Positions 19,956-28,550 of a stretch of 64,000 bases of DNA are shown piece after piece. The DNA comes from CAWAHD01 sp963781785 (lineage in GTDB: Bacteria; Planctomycetota; Planctomycetia; Isosphaerales; Isosphaeraceae). A model generated the notes under the pieces. It was not told the DNA's origin. It searched no databases and saw only the letters and a program-made list of their open reading frames with translations. Where the stretch lies: assembly GCA_963781785.1 (NCBI GenBank), contig CAWAHD010000002.1:5518001-5582000 (forward strand), in the 5' to 3' direction. Each line of letters opens with the position of its first letter. Position 1 is the stretch's first letter. The position numbers were made by a program, and so were the translations under genes.

Positions 19956-21578
19956 TCAACTGAGAAGGCCGAAGACAGAGAGGCCGTTTTGCGTGCCGAC
20001 ATAGACTTGACCATTCGCGATGGTGGGGACGGCAAACTTGACCGCGGTGCCCATCTGGTCCCGGCTCCCCGCGTCCATGCTGCTGTAGAGCTCCTGACTG
20101 ACGTTGGCCGCGGAGTACGCGTACAGGACCGCTGGGCCGGGCTCGGCGCGCGAGCCGGTGTGGTCGACCTCCCACACGATGCCGTCACTCGAACCGTCTG
20201 CCGAGATGCTGGGCGTCGCGCCGGGATAGCCAAAGGCCGTGCTGGACTCCGCGATCGGGCCCACGAGAGTCCCGCCAGAGAGCTGATACTGCCTGAGGAG
20301 GTCGCCCACGGCCTGAATGTAGACCATTCCGTCAAAGTAGGCTGGCGACGAGAAGATCGGGTGCACCGCATTCGCGACCACCTGGAGAAAAGGGTTCCTC
20401 GCCCGCTGATGCCCCATGTCGAAAGCGTCGATGACGTCGAGCGCGCCGGTCTTGCCGCCACCGATCAGCACGTTGTCGGCCGAGCCCGGGCTGGAGGGCG
20501 CGAGCAGAACGCCCCCCGAGCCAAGATCCAGATCGAACTTGTCCAGATTGGTCGTGCCCTGGGGCGCGTAGTAGTCAGAGACCCTGAGCGAACGCGTGAG
20601 CTTGAGGGCGGCGTCGGCATAGCTCCCCTGCGCGGGATTGAACTGGCCGGACCCGGTCAGCAGGTAGATATTGCCGCTCGGGTCGGCGGCAAGACCGCCG
20701 CCGCCCATCCAGATGCCGCCGAGGTTGCCAGATGGATCTTTGCTGTTGGGCGTGTCATTGAACACGGCGACCCTGGCCAGCGTGCTCGCGTTATAGCCGA
20801 ACACCCAGCCGTGATATGGGCCATGGTCGCCCAGCGAACCGAAGGCCGCGTAGACCACGCCGTTGTCCAGAAGGAGCGCCGGGCGCTCGATCTCCCACTC
20901 GGCCAGGAACGAAACCATCCCGTGCGCCGCGCCGGCACCACGGCCGGCGACGCTCGCATTGATCACCACGGGACCGCCGAACTTCTCTGCCCCCGTGCCC
21001 ACGTCCAGGGCATGCAAGGTCAGGTCGTAAAAGGTCTTCTTGCCGACCGTCTGCTGCGTCTTGGCGACGACATAGAGCGTGCCGGTGCCGGGGTCAATGA
21101 CCGGAGTGCCCGTGATGCCCTCTTCAGGGCCAATATCGGCTTGCCAGATCTGGTTTGTCGGGATCGCCGTGATTCCCGCAGCCGGGTCGGTGAAGTTAAC
21201 GTGCCAGAGCGGCGGACCGGGAGCGCACGCGTCGAAAGCATAGACGCTGTCGTTCTCGGTTGCCACAAAAACCACGTTGTGAACCCCCTGGCCGGGAATC
21301 GTCACGTTCGCCATGTACAAGGGCTGTGTGTAGACATAGCCGTCAACCGGGTCGGTGAACAGCTTGCCGAAACTCGAAGCGTTGACGTTGGCCGGGGTCA
21401 ATACCGTCTCATCGAGATCCTGACCGGTCCGGGCGTTGTCGTTGTGGTAAGTCAAAACGTCGGCGCTCGACGATGAGAGCAGCAATCGCGGCTCGATCAA
21501 TCCCAGTGCGGGCTGGACGCCTCTGCGTCGCGGATTTCGGCGGCGACGGGCTGAGATCGACCTTCTGAACAGAGGCAT
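19956..21578 (-). CDS. Exported PQQ-like beta-propeller protein with LEPR-type motif
   Basis: This 540-residue protein has a basic N-terminus and the motif IEPRLLLS at about residues 29-36, the planctomycete LEPR-XLL signature found at the start of many exported or cell-wall proteins. The remainder is a beta-propeller of the quinoprotein-like type, with repeated blades such as VVFVATENDSVYAFDA, GTLYVVAKTQ, GVVYAAFGSLGDHG, GNIYLLTGSGQFN and GQVYVGTQNGLSVFG. I see no clear quinone-binding residues, so an enzyme activity should not be assumed. It is not obviously linked to moeB downstream, although only 57 bases separate them. Confidence 0.85.
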   Translation of the reverse strand: MPLFRRSISARRRRNPRRRGVQPALGLIEPRLLLSSSSADVLTYHNDNARTGQDLDETVLTPANVNASSFGKLFTDPVDGYVYTQPLYMANVTIPGQGVHNVVFVATENDSVYAFDACAPGPPLWHVNFTDPAAGITAIPTNQIWQADIGPEEGITGTPVIDPGTGTLYVVAKTQQTVGKKTFYDLTLHALDVGTGAEKFGGPVVINASVAGRGAGAAHGMVSFLAEWEIERPALLLDNGVVYAAFGSLGDHGPYHGWVFGYNASTLARVAVFNDTPNSKDPSGNLGGIWMGGGGLAADPSGNIYLLTGSGQFNPAQGSYADAALKLTRSLRVSDYYAPQGTTNLDKFDLDLGSGGVLLAPSSPGSADNVLIGGGKTGALDVIDAFDMGHQRARNPFLQVVANAVHPIFSSPAYFDGMVYIQAVGDLLRQYQLSGGTLVGPIAESSTAFGYPGATPSISADGSSDGIVWEVDHTGSRAEPGPAVLYAYSAANVSQELYSSMDAGSRDQMGTAVKFAVPTIANGQVYVGTQNGLSVFGLLS

Positions 21579-21838
21579 CGCAATCCGCTCCGATTCGATT
21601 CGATCCGGTTGGTTGGCTCACGGTGCGCAGAAAACGCGTATCGGGTCGTCCGGAAATCTCCCCCACGTACCCAGAACCCGAACATTATCGTAGAAATCCA
21701 TCCGCACGGGAACGGTGGATACACAAAATAGGAAAACTCAGATCTTGGGGCATTCTGGGAAGAACAAGAACGCCTTGAGTGGTTCTCCGTGTTATGTATC
21801 CGGCTAACGACTGGCAGCCGACATCTGGGTGAGGACGG

Positions 21839-22276
21839 TCACGGTAGTTTGAGGCCCTTCAGGAAGGGTGAGGTCGGTTGCCACTGTCCGGCCGGGTTCT
21901 TCTCTTCAATTCGATCCATCCACTCGTTCAGTTCTTTGATTTTCGATTTCGTGTCGAAGATCCGGGATACGCTCAGCCAGTGGGCCAGGAGCGCACGGCT
22001 GGCCGACAGGCGGACGGTGTCGCTCTTGCTCTTTCTGCACAGCCAGATGAGCTGGTCGATCGCGAACGTGGCCCCGCTGGTCAGTTTGCCGACCATGCGG
22101 TCGGCGACTCGCAAGCGGGTGATGTCGACGAGCTTGCGAAATCCATTTTCAAGCGACCGCTCGCAGGCCGTCGCGACGTCGACGCCGTGCCGTTTTGCCC
22201 ACGACCGTACGGACCGCCCGCAGGCAACGCGCACGACGAGGCTCTTCTCCAGGATGTCGGTCAGCATGGTACTCAT
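21839..22276 (-). CDS. Hypothetical protein coupled to the repeat protein
   Basis: This 145-residue mostly helical protein has no family I can name. The N-terminal half (SVRSWAKRHGVDVATACERSL) resembles a helix-turn-helix segment, followed by RLRVADRMVGKLTSGATFAIDQLIWLC and a charged helix. Its start codon overlaps the stop of the upstream gene by four bases (ATGA), so the two are translationally coupled and probably act together. No signal peptide is seen. The pair may be a planctomycete accessory module; a role in DNA handling is only a guess. Confidence 0.7.
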   Translation of the reverse strand: MSTMLTDILEKSLVVRVACGRSVRSWAKRHGVDVATACERSLENGFRKLVDITRLRVADRMVGKLTSGATFAIDQLIWLCRKSKSDTVRLSASRALLAHWLSVSRIFDTKSKIKELNEWMDRIEEKNPAGQWQPTSPFLKGLKLP

Positions 22277-24300
22277 GTCAGTTCTTCCTCGAATTCGCGT
22301 TCGACTTCGTCAAGAAGTTTCGTAAAACGTGCGTTGGAAAGCGACGCCAGAAGCGGAGAATGCTTGCGTATCTCGAGAGCCGCCGACTTATGGAAGCCAT
22401 GGTCGTGATGATTGGTGGAATCGCGGCGAGGGCGTCCGCGGCGATCGAGGCGGCGGAAGCCGCGCTCGGCCTTGACCCCGGCGTCCTGACGGCGCAGGTC
22501 TTTCATGACTGCCGTGTGGAACTCGCTCGCCGTGATCGGCGAAAACCGTGGGGGCGGCGGCTCCCAGGAGAGATTGGGGACTTCGTTCCGCAAGTTGGGG
22601 GATGCCGGTTCGGCCGGATCGGCTGGTGCGACCGGTTCTGGATGGGCAAGCTGCCCGTCCCCCAGATTGGGTTCGATGTCGAGATTTGGCACTTCGTCCG
22701 GCTGGTCTTCGGCTGGCGACTCCTCGGCTTCCGCCGGTAAGAAAGGTTGCTGACGGGCGGGATGCCCGTCCCCCAGATTGGGTTCGATGTCGAGATTTGG
22801 CATGTCGTCGCGCTCGTCCGGGGCTGGCGGTTCGGCCGGATCGGCGGGTGAAACCGGTTCTAGTGATTCGTAGATCTTCGATTGGGGTGTCGGAGGAATG
22901 GAGACCTTCGGTCGCGCCCTGGGCGGGGTCAGGAGACCCGCGCCGAACAAGGATGCCGGTTCGGCCAAATAGGCGGATGCGACCGGTTCCGGATGGGCAG
23001 GATGCCCGTCGCCCAAATTGGGTTCGATGTCGAGATTGGGCACTTTGTCACAGAGATCCGCACGATCACACGAGGCGCAGGCGTCGAGATCGGCCGGACC
23101 GTATGGGTTATCGGTTGTGGGTTGCCCGTTCTCGCTTTGTGGATCGTAGGACGTGCCGGTTGTGGATTGACGGTTCTCGGTTTGCGGATCGTAGGGCATT
23201 TCTTCATCCTTCATCCTTCCGCCTTCATCCTTTCCCCAACGCGTTGCCACTCCCGAATTCCCAGCGCGTGCGTCGCGCTCCGCGGCGCGACGGAGCCTGT
23301 TCAGCTCGCTCAAAGACCGCAGCAAGGTCCTGGTGCAAGTCAGTTCATAGCGCCTGATCCGCTCGCCCTCGGGGCTCAAGTCGATCGCCAGGCAGTCGGT
23401 GCGGCGGACGGCGTTGCGCTCGGCGGTCTGCTCGAACACGGCGGCTTTCACCTTCAGCTCGCCGATCGCTCGCTCGGTGATCGATACCAGCACCCGCCGC
23501 GCCGCCTCGGGATCGCCGCAATCGAGCACGTCCGCCGTCCAGCGACGGTGCGCCCTCTTGACGAAGACCTTGTACTCGGCCTCGTCCAGCTCGCCCTGGA
23601 GCGATGCGTAGGGATCGTCGCCGCGGCCATCGAGCAACGCACAGGCCGCAAAGACCTGCGCCACCGCTTTCGCGCTTGCGGCATCGAGAGGTTGACATCG
23701 GAGAAGTCTTATACATTTGAGCTTGTCGTGACCCTCCCACATCTTTCCGGGCTCGAGCAGCTCGCGCAGCGCGGTCCACTCGGTCAAGAGCCAATCGACC
23801 CCTCCGGCGGTCGCCTCAAGGAGGCGCACGAGTCTCGCCGGATGGTCAGGGTCGTCGGCGATGCCGGACCAAGAGGTCCGTTTGCCTCGATGATCAAAGC
23901 AGCCGGTGCCATAGAGCGGTGTCGGATGCCGGCAGTCGTGAAATAACCGTGCCCCGAGTCCGGCGATCTCGCCGCGATCCTGCTGCGCGAGGTTCTCGAT
24001 TTGTGAGTGGACGCGGGCTGCTGTCGCCCGCTCCGCGCGTTCGACCTTCCAGCTCGCCATGACGGCCGTGCGCACGAGCTTGCATTCAACGGGTGTCTGG
24101 GGATCCAGCGTTTCGAACCAGTCTCCGAGCAGCCGCTCGAGTTCCAGCGGATCTTCGCCCGGGACGGTATCCTGACGACTGGCCATCCCATGTTTTAATG
24201 CATTCATGGATGAAATCCTGCGTCCACGCTCGGTGCGCGCCCCTGTACTGCGAGCCGCGTTTTTTTGATTCGCCCTGATCTGGGCCTCTGAAGCGCACAT
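22273..24300 (-). CDS. Large hypothetical protein with PNLDIEPNLGDG repeats
   Basis: This is a 675-residue protein. Its N-terminus (RANQKNAARSTGARTERG, then NALKHG) is a motif seen at the start of many bacterial proteins of unknown role, often near mobile DNA. Residues to about 370 are helical and charged. The middle and C-terminal part is low-complexity: two copies of a YDPQSEN-QPTT unit, then three good copies of VPNLDIEPNLGDG followed by Pro/Ala/Glu-rich linkers, and a final charged helical tail. The repeats are also nearly identical at DNA level. The ATG at 24300 has AGGAG upstream; the open frame extends 25 codons further. It is coupled to the gene at 21839. The function is unknown. Confidence 0.75.
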   Translation of the reverse strand: MCASEAQIRANQKNAARSTGARTERGRRISSMNALKHGMASRQDTVPGEDPLELERLLGDWFETLDPQTPVECKLVRTAVMASWKVERAERATAARVHSQIENLAQQDRGEIAGLGARLFHDCRHPTPLYGTGCFDHRGKRTSWSGIADDPDHPARLVRLLEATAGGVDWLLTEWTALRELLEPGKMWEGHDKLKCIRLLRCQPLDAASAKAVAQVFAACALLDGRGDDPYASLQGELDEAEYKVFVKRAHRRWTADVLDCGDPEAARRVLVSITERAIGELKVKAAVFEQTAERNAVRRTDCLAIDLSPEGERIRRYELTCTRTLLRSLSELNRLRRAAERDARAGNSGVATRWGKDEGGRMKDEEMPYDPQTENRQSTTGTSYDPQSENGQPTTDNPYGPADLDACASCDRADLCDKVPNLDIEPNLGDGHPAHPEPVASAYLAEPASLFGAGLLTPPRARPKVSIPPTPQSKIYESLEPVSPADPAEPPAPDERDDMPNLDIEPNLGDGHPARQQPFLPAEAEESPAEDQPDEVPNLDIEPNLGDGQLAHPEPVAPADPAEPASPNLRNEVPNLSWEPPPPRFSPITASEFHTAVMKDLRRQDAGVKAERGFRRLDRRGRPRRDSTNHHDHGFHKSAALEIRKHSPLLASLSNARFTKLLDEVEREFEEELT
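22651..23049 (-). repeat. Three near-identical copies of a coding repeat of about 45 bp
   Basis: Copies lie at about 22651-22698, 22761-22809 and 23001-23049. Each includes ATGCCCGTC or CTGCCCGTC, a CCCAGATTGG or CCCAAATTGG segment and TTCGATGTCGAGAT, with only a few differences. They encode the PNLDIEPNLGDG peptide of the surrounding gene on the minus strand. Confidence 0.8.
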
Positions 24301-24848
24301 CGTGCTGGGCTCCTGCTTGTTTTGGATTGATCCCGTCTCCCAATACGATCTACAAAATGACCGTTTTTGTTGCATAAACGTTGACGATTGCGTTGACTTG
24401 CCGTCTGGAGGGCTCTGGGAAAGGATGAGCGATCAGGGAGGAAGGATGGGCGAAACGGCTATTTTTCAGGCTTCAACGTCACTTTCGAGTGAGCGGCTAT
24501 GGGCGTGAGTTGAAGGCCGTTTTACGCCGCGCAGAGCAGCCAAACGTTGATTTCCGAGGATGGCGGCGCGCTGCGCGGTAGTGCGCCGAATCTGCGCGTA
24601 AGGACTTGGCGCGATTGAAGATAGGGAGCGGTCGTTGTAGCGTATTGCGAGCCAGTCGGCCTTCGGAATGCGTGCACCAAATTTTTGGTCGTCAATCGTT
24701 TCAATCGGACTGGCCGGTATGGCCCGAGGAATCGTCAGAAGCGGAAGTGGGGGGCATGACTTGCGACGGACGAGCAACAAAAGTCAAAGCACAGTCGAAT
24801 CGGCACAAACGGATGAGCGGGAATGGCCGGTCGCGGCGGCGCTTGCGG
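24301..24848. other. Intergenic region at the edge of the defence island
   Basis: I see no convincing gene in these 548 bases. It separates the repeat-protein pair from the ATPase/TOPRIM pair and probably holds the promoter of the former, since both flanking genes point left. A direct repeat CGTTGAC occurs at about 24380 and 24391. Confidence 0.4.
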
Positions 24849-25415
24849 TCACAAGTTGATTCGCTTCATCTCTTCGAACGAAGTGATCATCGAGGAAGGA
24901 GTCAGTTGGGTTGGGTCTCCCTGCTTCCAGTTTCGATATCGCTCCACAAACTCGTTGGCGACCCTCACGTACTCGACGTTCTTGATTCCTGGGTCGTTCT
25001 TGTACTTCCTTTCCTCGTCGACTTCAAAACCGCTGAGAGACACCAACCAGGTCTCGATATGCCACTTCGGGATGATCAGGCAGAGCTTTTCCCCCGATTT
25101 CCGTTTCTCAAGACCGGCATTTTCGAGGGCAGCATCCAGCGCTCGAGCCCGCTCTTGCACCGTCCTCTCGTCGGCATCAATTCCCACGACGAGAGCGATG
25201 TTCTCCTGGTAGCCGGCCTTGCTTCGATGGGCCTTGACCTCCCCGGGGTAATTCCTTGTGACCCAATCTTTCGCCGAATCTTTCCCCTTAGCCGCACGCT
25301 TAACACGAATATCCCGTGTTTGAAAACCCAGCGCAAGCAAGACGCGACGAACGAAGCGTTCCAGGGCCTCGTCCTCGACGAGCAGGACGACTCGAACGCC
25401 TCGCTTCGCCGGCAT
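24849..25415 (-). CDS. TOPRIM-like partner of an AAA ATPase, putative defence effector
   Basis: This 188-residue protein has the acid layout of a small TOPRIM-like nuclease as found in RloB/DUF4276-type partners of SMC-like ATPases. VVLLVEDEALERFVRRVL gives Glu14 in the first strand, VVGIDADERTV gives the Asp80-x-Asp82 pair, and IIPKWHIETWLV gives a later Glu121. Its start lies three bases after the stop of the ATPase gene, a tight pairing typical of two-gene anti-phage modules (compare OLD, PARIS and RloAB systems). The family is inferred from motif spacing, not from a match I could compute. No frame break is seen. Confidence 0.65.
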   Translation of the reverse strand: MPAKRGVRVVLLVEDEALERFVRRVLLALGFQTRDIRVKRAAKGKDSAKDWVTRNYPGEVKAHRSKAGYQENIALVVGIDADERTVQERARALDAALENAGLEKRKSGEKLCLIIPKWHIETWLVSLSGFEVDEERKYKNDPGIKNVEYVRVANEFVERYRNWKQGDPTQLTPSSMITSFEEMKRINL

Positions 25416-25418
25416 GGC

Positions 25419-26539
25419 CTATTCCCAGCCCCTGGCGACGATTTCGGCCGGGAGAAGCCCGTCCTCTTCGGTCGCGTGGAACGGCTCCGTGCGCACCGGT
25501 CCCAGGTTGTCGCGGAAGAAGCGAACGCCATGCGAGGAGGCAAGATAGTTGATGAGCTCGGGATGGTGAGAAATCAAGAAGCACTGGCTGCCGGCCGCCC
25601 GGGTACGGTCGATCAGCTCGATCATCCAGGGCTGGATCTCGCGCAGGGCGACGTAATTGTCCGGCTCGTCCAGGCACAGCGTCGTGTCGGCGCCCACGGC
25701 ACCGTGAAGAACGGTGAAGAGTGCGACCAGATTGCGCTGGCCATCGGATAACTGGTCGAAACTCAAGGAGAACTTCGGCGTGGCCGCTGCCGGGTCATCA
25801 CCCTCGCGTTGAAAGTCGAACTTGAGAACCCGGCTCGTCTCACCCGCCTTCGCCAATCGGAAGCCGATGAATCCATCCAGGACGCCGTGTTTCAGCGCAT
25901 TCTGGATCCCGTGCACGGTATCGATCGACTCCTGAGACAGATGACGAAGCCACGAAGCCAGGTGGTGCAAGAATCGGTCGGGCGCGCGACTTCCTCGTCG
26001 CTCTGGGCTCTCATTCTCAGAGGGTCGGGAGATAAAATGTAGATTCGCTCGACTCGACGACGGAACCACGTCAAGCGTTTATAGTTCGGTCGCCCGGGAA
26101 TGGTCGGGATGCCCGATCGATACCAATCCAGCGGTACAATCGGTCCGGCCGAGCCGTCGTCACGAAAGAGATGAGCGTCCGTCCCATCGAATTGGTAAAG
26201 AATCTTCTGGTCGAATCGCAGCTCTTCGTTCGCAATCCGGTTCTTCGCGGACTTTGACTCGTGCTCGACCACAAGCCGGTAATGATAGTCGCCTTCGTTG
26301 CCCTTGATTCCCAGCTCGAACGTCTGTGCGCGACGTTTGTCCCACGCCGTCAGCGTGCTGGCGGGGAAGCTCTGGCTGATCGTGTTCCCTTCTGTCAGAA
26401 AATCGCGGATGCTCTCGAGGACGTCGAAGAACGCAGTCTTTCCGCTGCCGTTGGCGCCCAGGACGAGCTGGATGGCCTGTGGCTGGAGCTCGAAATTCAC
26501 AAAACATTTATAGTTGTCGATGTAAACTCGGTCAATCAT
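25419..26539 (-). CDS. AAA family ATPase (OLD/RloA-like), one frameshift
   Basis: This is an SMC/ABC-like ATPase of about 373 residues. The N-terminal half has VYIDNYKCFVNFELQP and the Walker A loop LGANGSGKTAFFD. The C-terminal half has the signature region FDQLSDGQRNLVALFTVLHG, the Walker B TTLCLDEPDNYVALREI and the H-loop CFLISHHPELINYL. The two halves are in different frames, joined at about 25985-26015, where YILSPDPLRMRAQ passes into DRFLHHLASWLRHLSQES. One base fixes it. The ATG at 26539 follows GGAGGG. With the TOPRIM-like gene it forms a two-gene module, probably sensing phage infection, but this is inferred from gene pairing. Confidence 0.82.
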
Positions 26540-26756
26540 GTCGGTCCCTCCACTGTCCAATCCTTGACGTGGTATGACTCGATCCTTCTTGATTGTCGCT
26601 TACGGGCAGCCGGATGACCAGACTCGCGCTGGGCTTGTCAGCGCGTCGTGACCTTCCCGGTTGTCAGTTGCCGGTTGAGTTGGATAAAACTGAGTCCTCG
26701 AGGCTGATGAGTGGTTCGATGCGGTGAAGTCTTATTCTTCCTTCATCGTTCGATTC

Positions 26757-27236
26757 TCATCCTTCATCCTTCATTTCGTTGTCGGTTGTCAGTTGGCGGA
26801 TTGGAGTCAAGCGAATCGAAATTCCGGCCATTATCCCCGGCCGGAGCGTGGAAGAGATTGCAATCGTCTTCTGCAAGCTTCGCATCACCGACCAGACCTT
26901 GTGCAGCGAATGTTCGTAGGTCGCTCCGGCCCGGCCCTGATGGCGCGCCACTTCGGACTTGAAGTTGTCGTAGTCGATTTCCTCGGCCAGTCCCGCAAGC
27001 ACCTGGGTCCATGCGGATTTCTGCATGAATAGCCGGTAGGCGTAGTCGGTTCCGGCAGACTCCTGGATCTCGCATTCAGCGAGGAGGCCGGGGAATCGCT
27101 TCCTCAGGGCTTCGAGATGGTCTCGGACTCTGGCCCGGACCATGATGCGGCCGGGATCGACGGGTTGGCCGGGACTGCCGTCATCCGGGCGTGCGCAGAC
27201 CGCACTGAAGAAACCGTGCTTGGTGAAAAACCACAT
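26757..27236 (-). CDS. Conserved planctomycete small protein downstream of mcrC
   Basis: This is a 159-residue protein whose core (MWFFTKHGFFSAVCARPDDG, VDPGRIMVRARVRDHLEAL, YDNFKSEVARHQG, YEHSLHKVWSVM) belongs, from memory, to a widespread planctomycete family without known function. The start is three bases after the mcrC stop, so it is probably the third gene of the mcrB-mcrC unit. The natural end seems to be near SVMRSLQ. The last 35 residues, ending RQLTTDNEMKDEG, are encoded by a low-complexity repeat that also occurs elsewhere in the window, which suggests the original stop was lost. A defence role is possible only by position. Confidence 0.7.
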   Translation of the reverse strand: MWFFTKHGFFSAVCARPDDGSPGQPVDPGRIMVRARVRDHLEALRKRFPGLLAECEIQESAGTDYAYRLFMQKSAWTQVLAGLAEEIDYDNFKSEVARHQGRAGATYEHSLHKVWSVMRSLQKTIAISSTLRPGIMAGISIRLTPIRQLTTDNEMKDEG

Positions 27237-27239
27237 GGG

Positions 27240-28550
27240 TCACGCCCCCAATGCAAGTCCCCGAGCGTGTGTTGCTCGGTCTCTTCGAGCCTGCGATGTC
27301 CTGGACGTGACCAACTGCTCAAGCAGCGGTAATAGGACGGGCCGTAAGCACACTTGCCCGATATGCCTGCCGAACAGTGGATCGGTAACGTCGATTCGGG
27401 CTTCCTTCGCCAGCGTGTTCATCGTCGGATACAAAATGGTGCTTTGAGGCTGCTGCCGATGGCTGATGGCGTAGACGACCGACTGGTAAAGCATTTCACG
27501 AGGCAGTTGCTTCTCCCAAAGGTCACGGTACTTGGCGTCGAGGATCGAACATATCGTTCCCTGTTGAGTCACGACGTAATCCGGTCGGGGCGTGGGGGAC
27601 TGTCGCCGCTGCGGGTTGAAGTTCGGGTTGTACCGCATCATCCCCTTCAACCTGAATTCGTCACGGACGGAATACCCCGGCAGGTTCTCTCGAAGGAACC
27701 GAGATAATAGAGCCTGAAAAAAGGCATTCATGTCGAACAGGAAACCCGGCAGCGTTGTCGTGGTCGTCTGACCTTCCAGCACAACACCCTGCGACTCAAC
27801 CAGCAGGCGAATAATCGACAATGCGGGAGCGTAGACCGTGGTGAGGCGATTCATCTGGCGGGTCGCCCGATCGAGCATAGTTCCATCGAGCCGAACCGTT
27901 GATACTTGCTCCTCCATCAGAGACGCGAGCCGTCGAGATTCACGTCGAAGATCGACCAGGCTGGCAATTGAACCAGCCAACCGCAAACCGGCCATCAGGA
28001 TTCGGTTCAGAAGCGTGTCTTCGACTCGGGGGTGATGTTTGCAGGGCAGAGAGGCCGTGATCGTGCCGCCGTCCAGCGCCATTCTCGTGAGGTCGATTCG
28101 ACCGCGGGGCGAACTGAGCCGTTCGCCGGTTGCGATGAAAGCCCGGAACAAGCCGCGAGAGATAAGTTCATGGACCTCAGCATTCAGTTGGCTTATCAGA
28201 AGGTCTTCAAAGCCACATTGGTCAACGAGCTGTGTGGAGTCAGAGATCAGTTTCAGCCTGCGGAACCCGTAGGCATAGCGAACAAGACTGAGTAGCGAGG
28301 TTCCTTTGATCTTGGGCAGAATCGTTACGTTCAGATTACCGATCCGAATTCTCCCGACATGCGAAAACGCCTTGACCTCAAGTCCATGCCGTAGTTCTGC
28401 AAGGCCGAGCAACTTGTCTTCTGCTAGACGTTCAACGATACGCTGAGTGCCGTGGGATGCGTCCAGAAACCGACCGGCCAGGTCAAGGCAGTTGTCCGGC
28501 CCCTGAGTCTCCCACTCGGAGAGGGTGATCGCGGTCAGCGCGGCGGTCAC
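27240..28550 (-). CDS. mcrC: McrC nuclease subunit of a McrBC system
   Basis: This 436-residue protein is the nuclease partner of the McrB GTPase, which cuts modified (classically methylated) DNA. The N-terminal region has VGRIRIGNLNVTILPKIKG, typical of McrC. The C-terminal half holds the PD-(D/E)xK nuclease core: RPDYVV, then ILDAKYRDLWEK with the Asp and the A-x-Lys pair. The segment RYAYGFRRLKL is another McrC-conserved stretch. It begins with GTG overlapping the mcrB stop by four bases (GTGA), so translation is coupled. The frame is intact and full length. Confidence 0.93.
   Translation of the reverse strand: MTAALTAITLSEWETQGPDNCLDLAGRFLDASHGTQRIVERLAEDKLLGLAELRHGLEVKAFSHVGRIRIGNLNVTILPKIKGTSLLSLVRYAYGFRRLKLISDSTQLVDQCGFEDLLISQLNAEVHELISRGLFRAFIATGERLSSPRGRIDLTRMALDGGTITASLPCKHHPRVEDTLLNRILMAGLRLAGSIASLVDLRRESRRLASLMEEQVSTVRLDGTMLDRATRQMNRLTTVYAPALSIIRLLVESQGVVLEGQTTTTTLPGFLFDMNAFFQALLSRFLRENLPGYSVRDEFRLKGMMRYNPNFNPQRRQSPTPRPDYVVTQQGTICSILDAKYRDLWEKQLPREMLYQSVVYAISHRQQPQSTILYPTMNTLAKEARIDVTDPLFGRHIGQVCLRPVLLPLLEQLVTSRTSQARRDRATHARGLALGA

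Noticed and set aside
19359..21476. 705-codon plus-strand open frame
   Set aside because: It is antisense to moeB and the beta-propeller gene, both with clear conserved motifs; the plus product is charged and without domains, as expected from high-GC shadow frames.
24606..25751. 381-codon plus-strand open frame
   Set aside because: Antisense to the TOPRIM-like and ATPase genes; no recognisable features.
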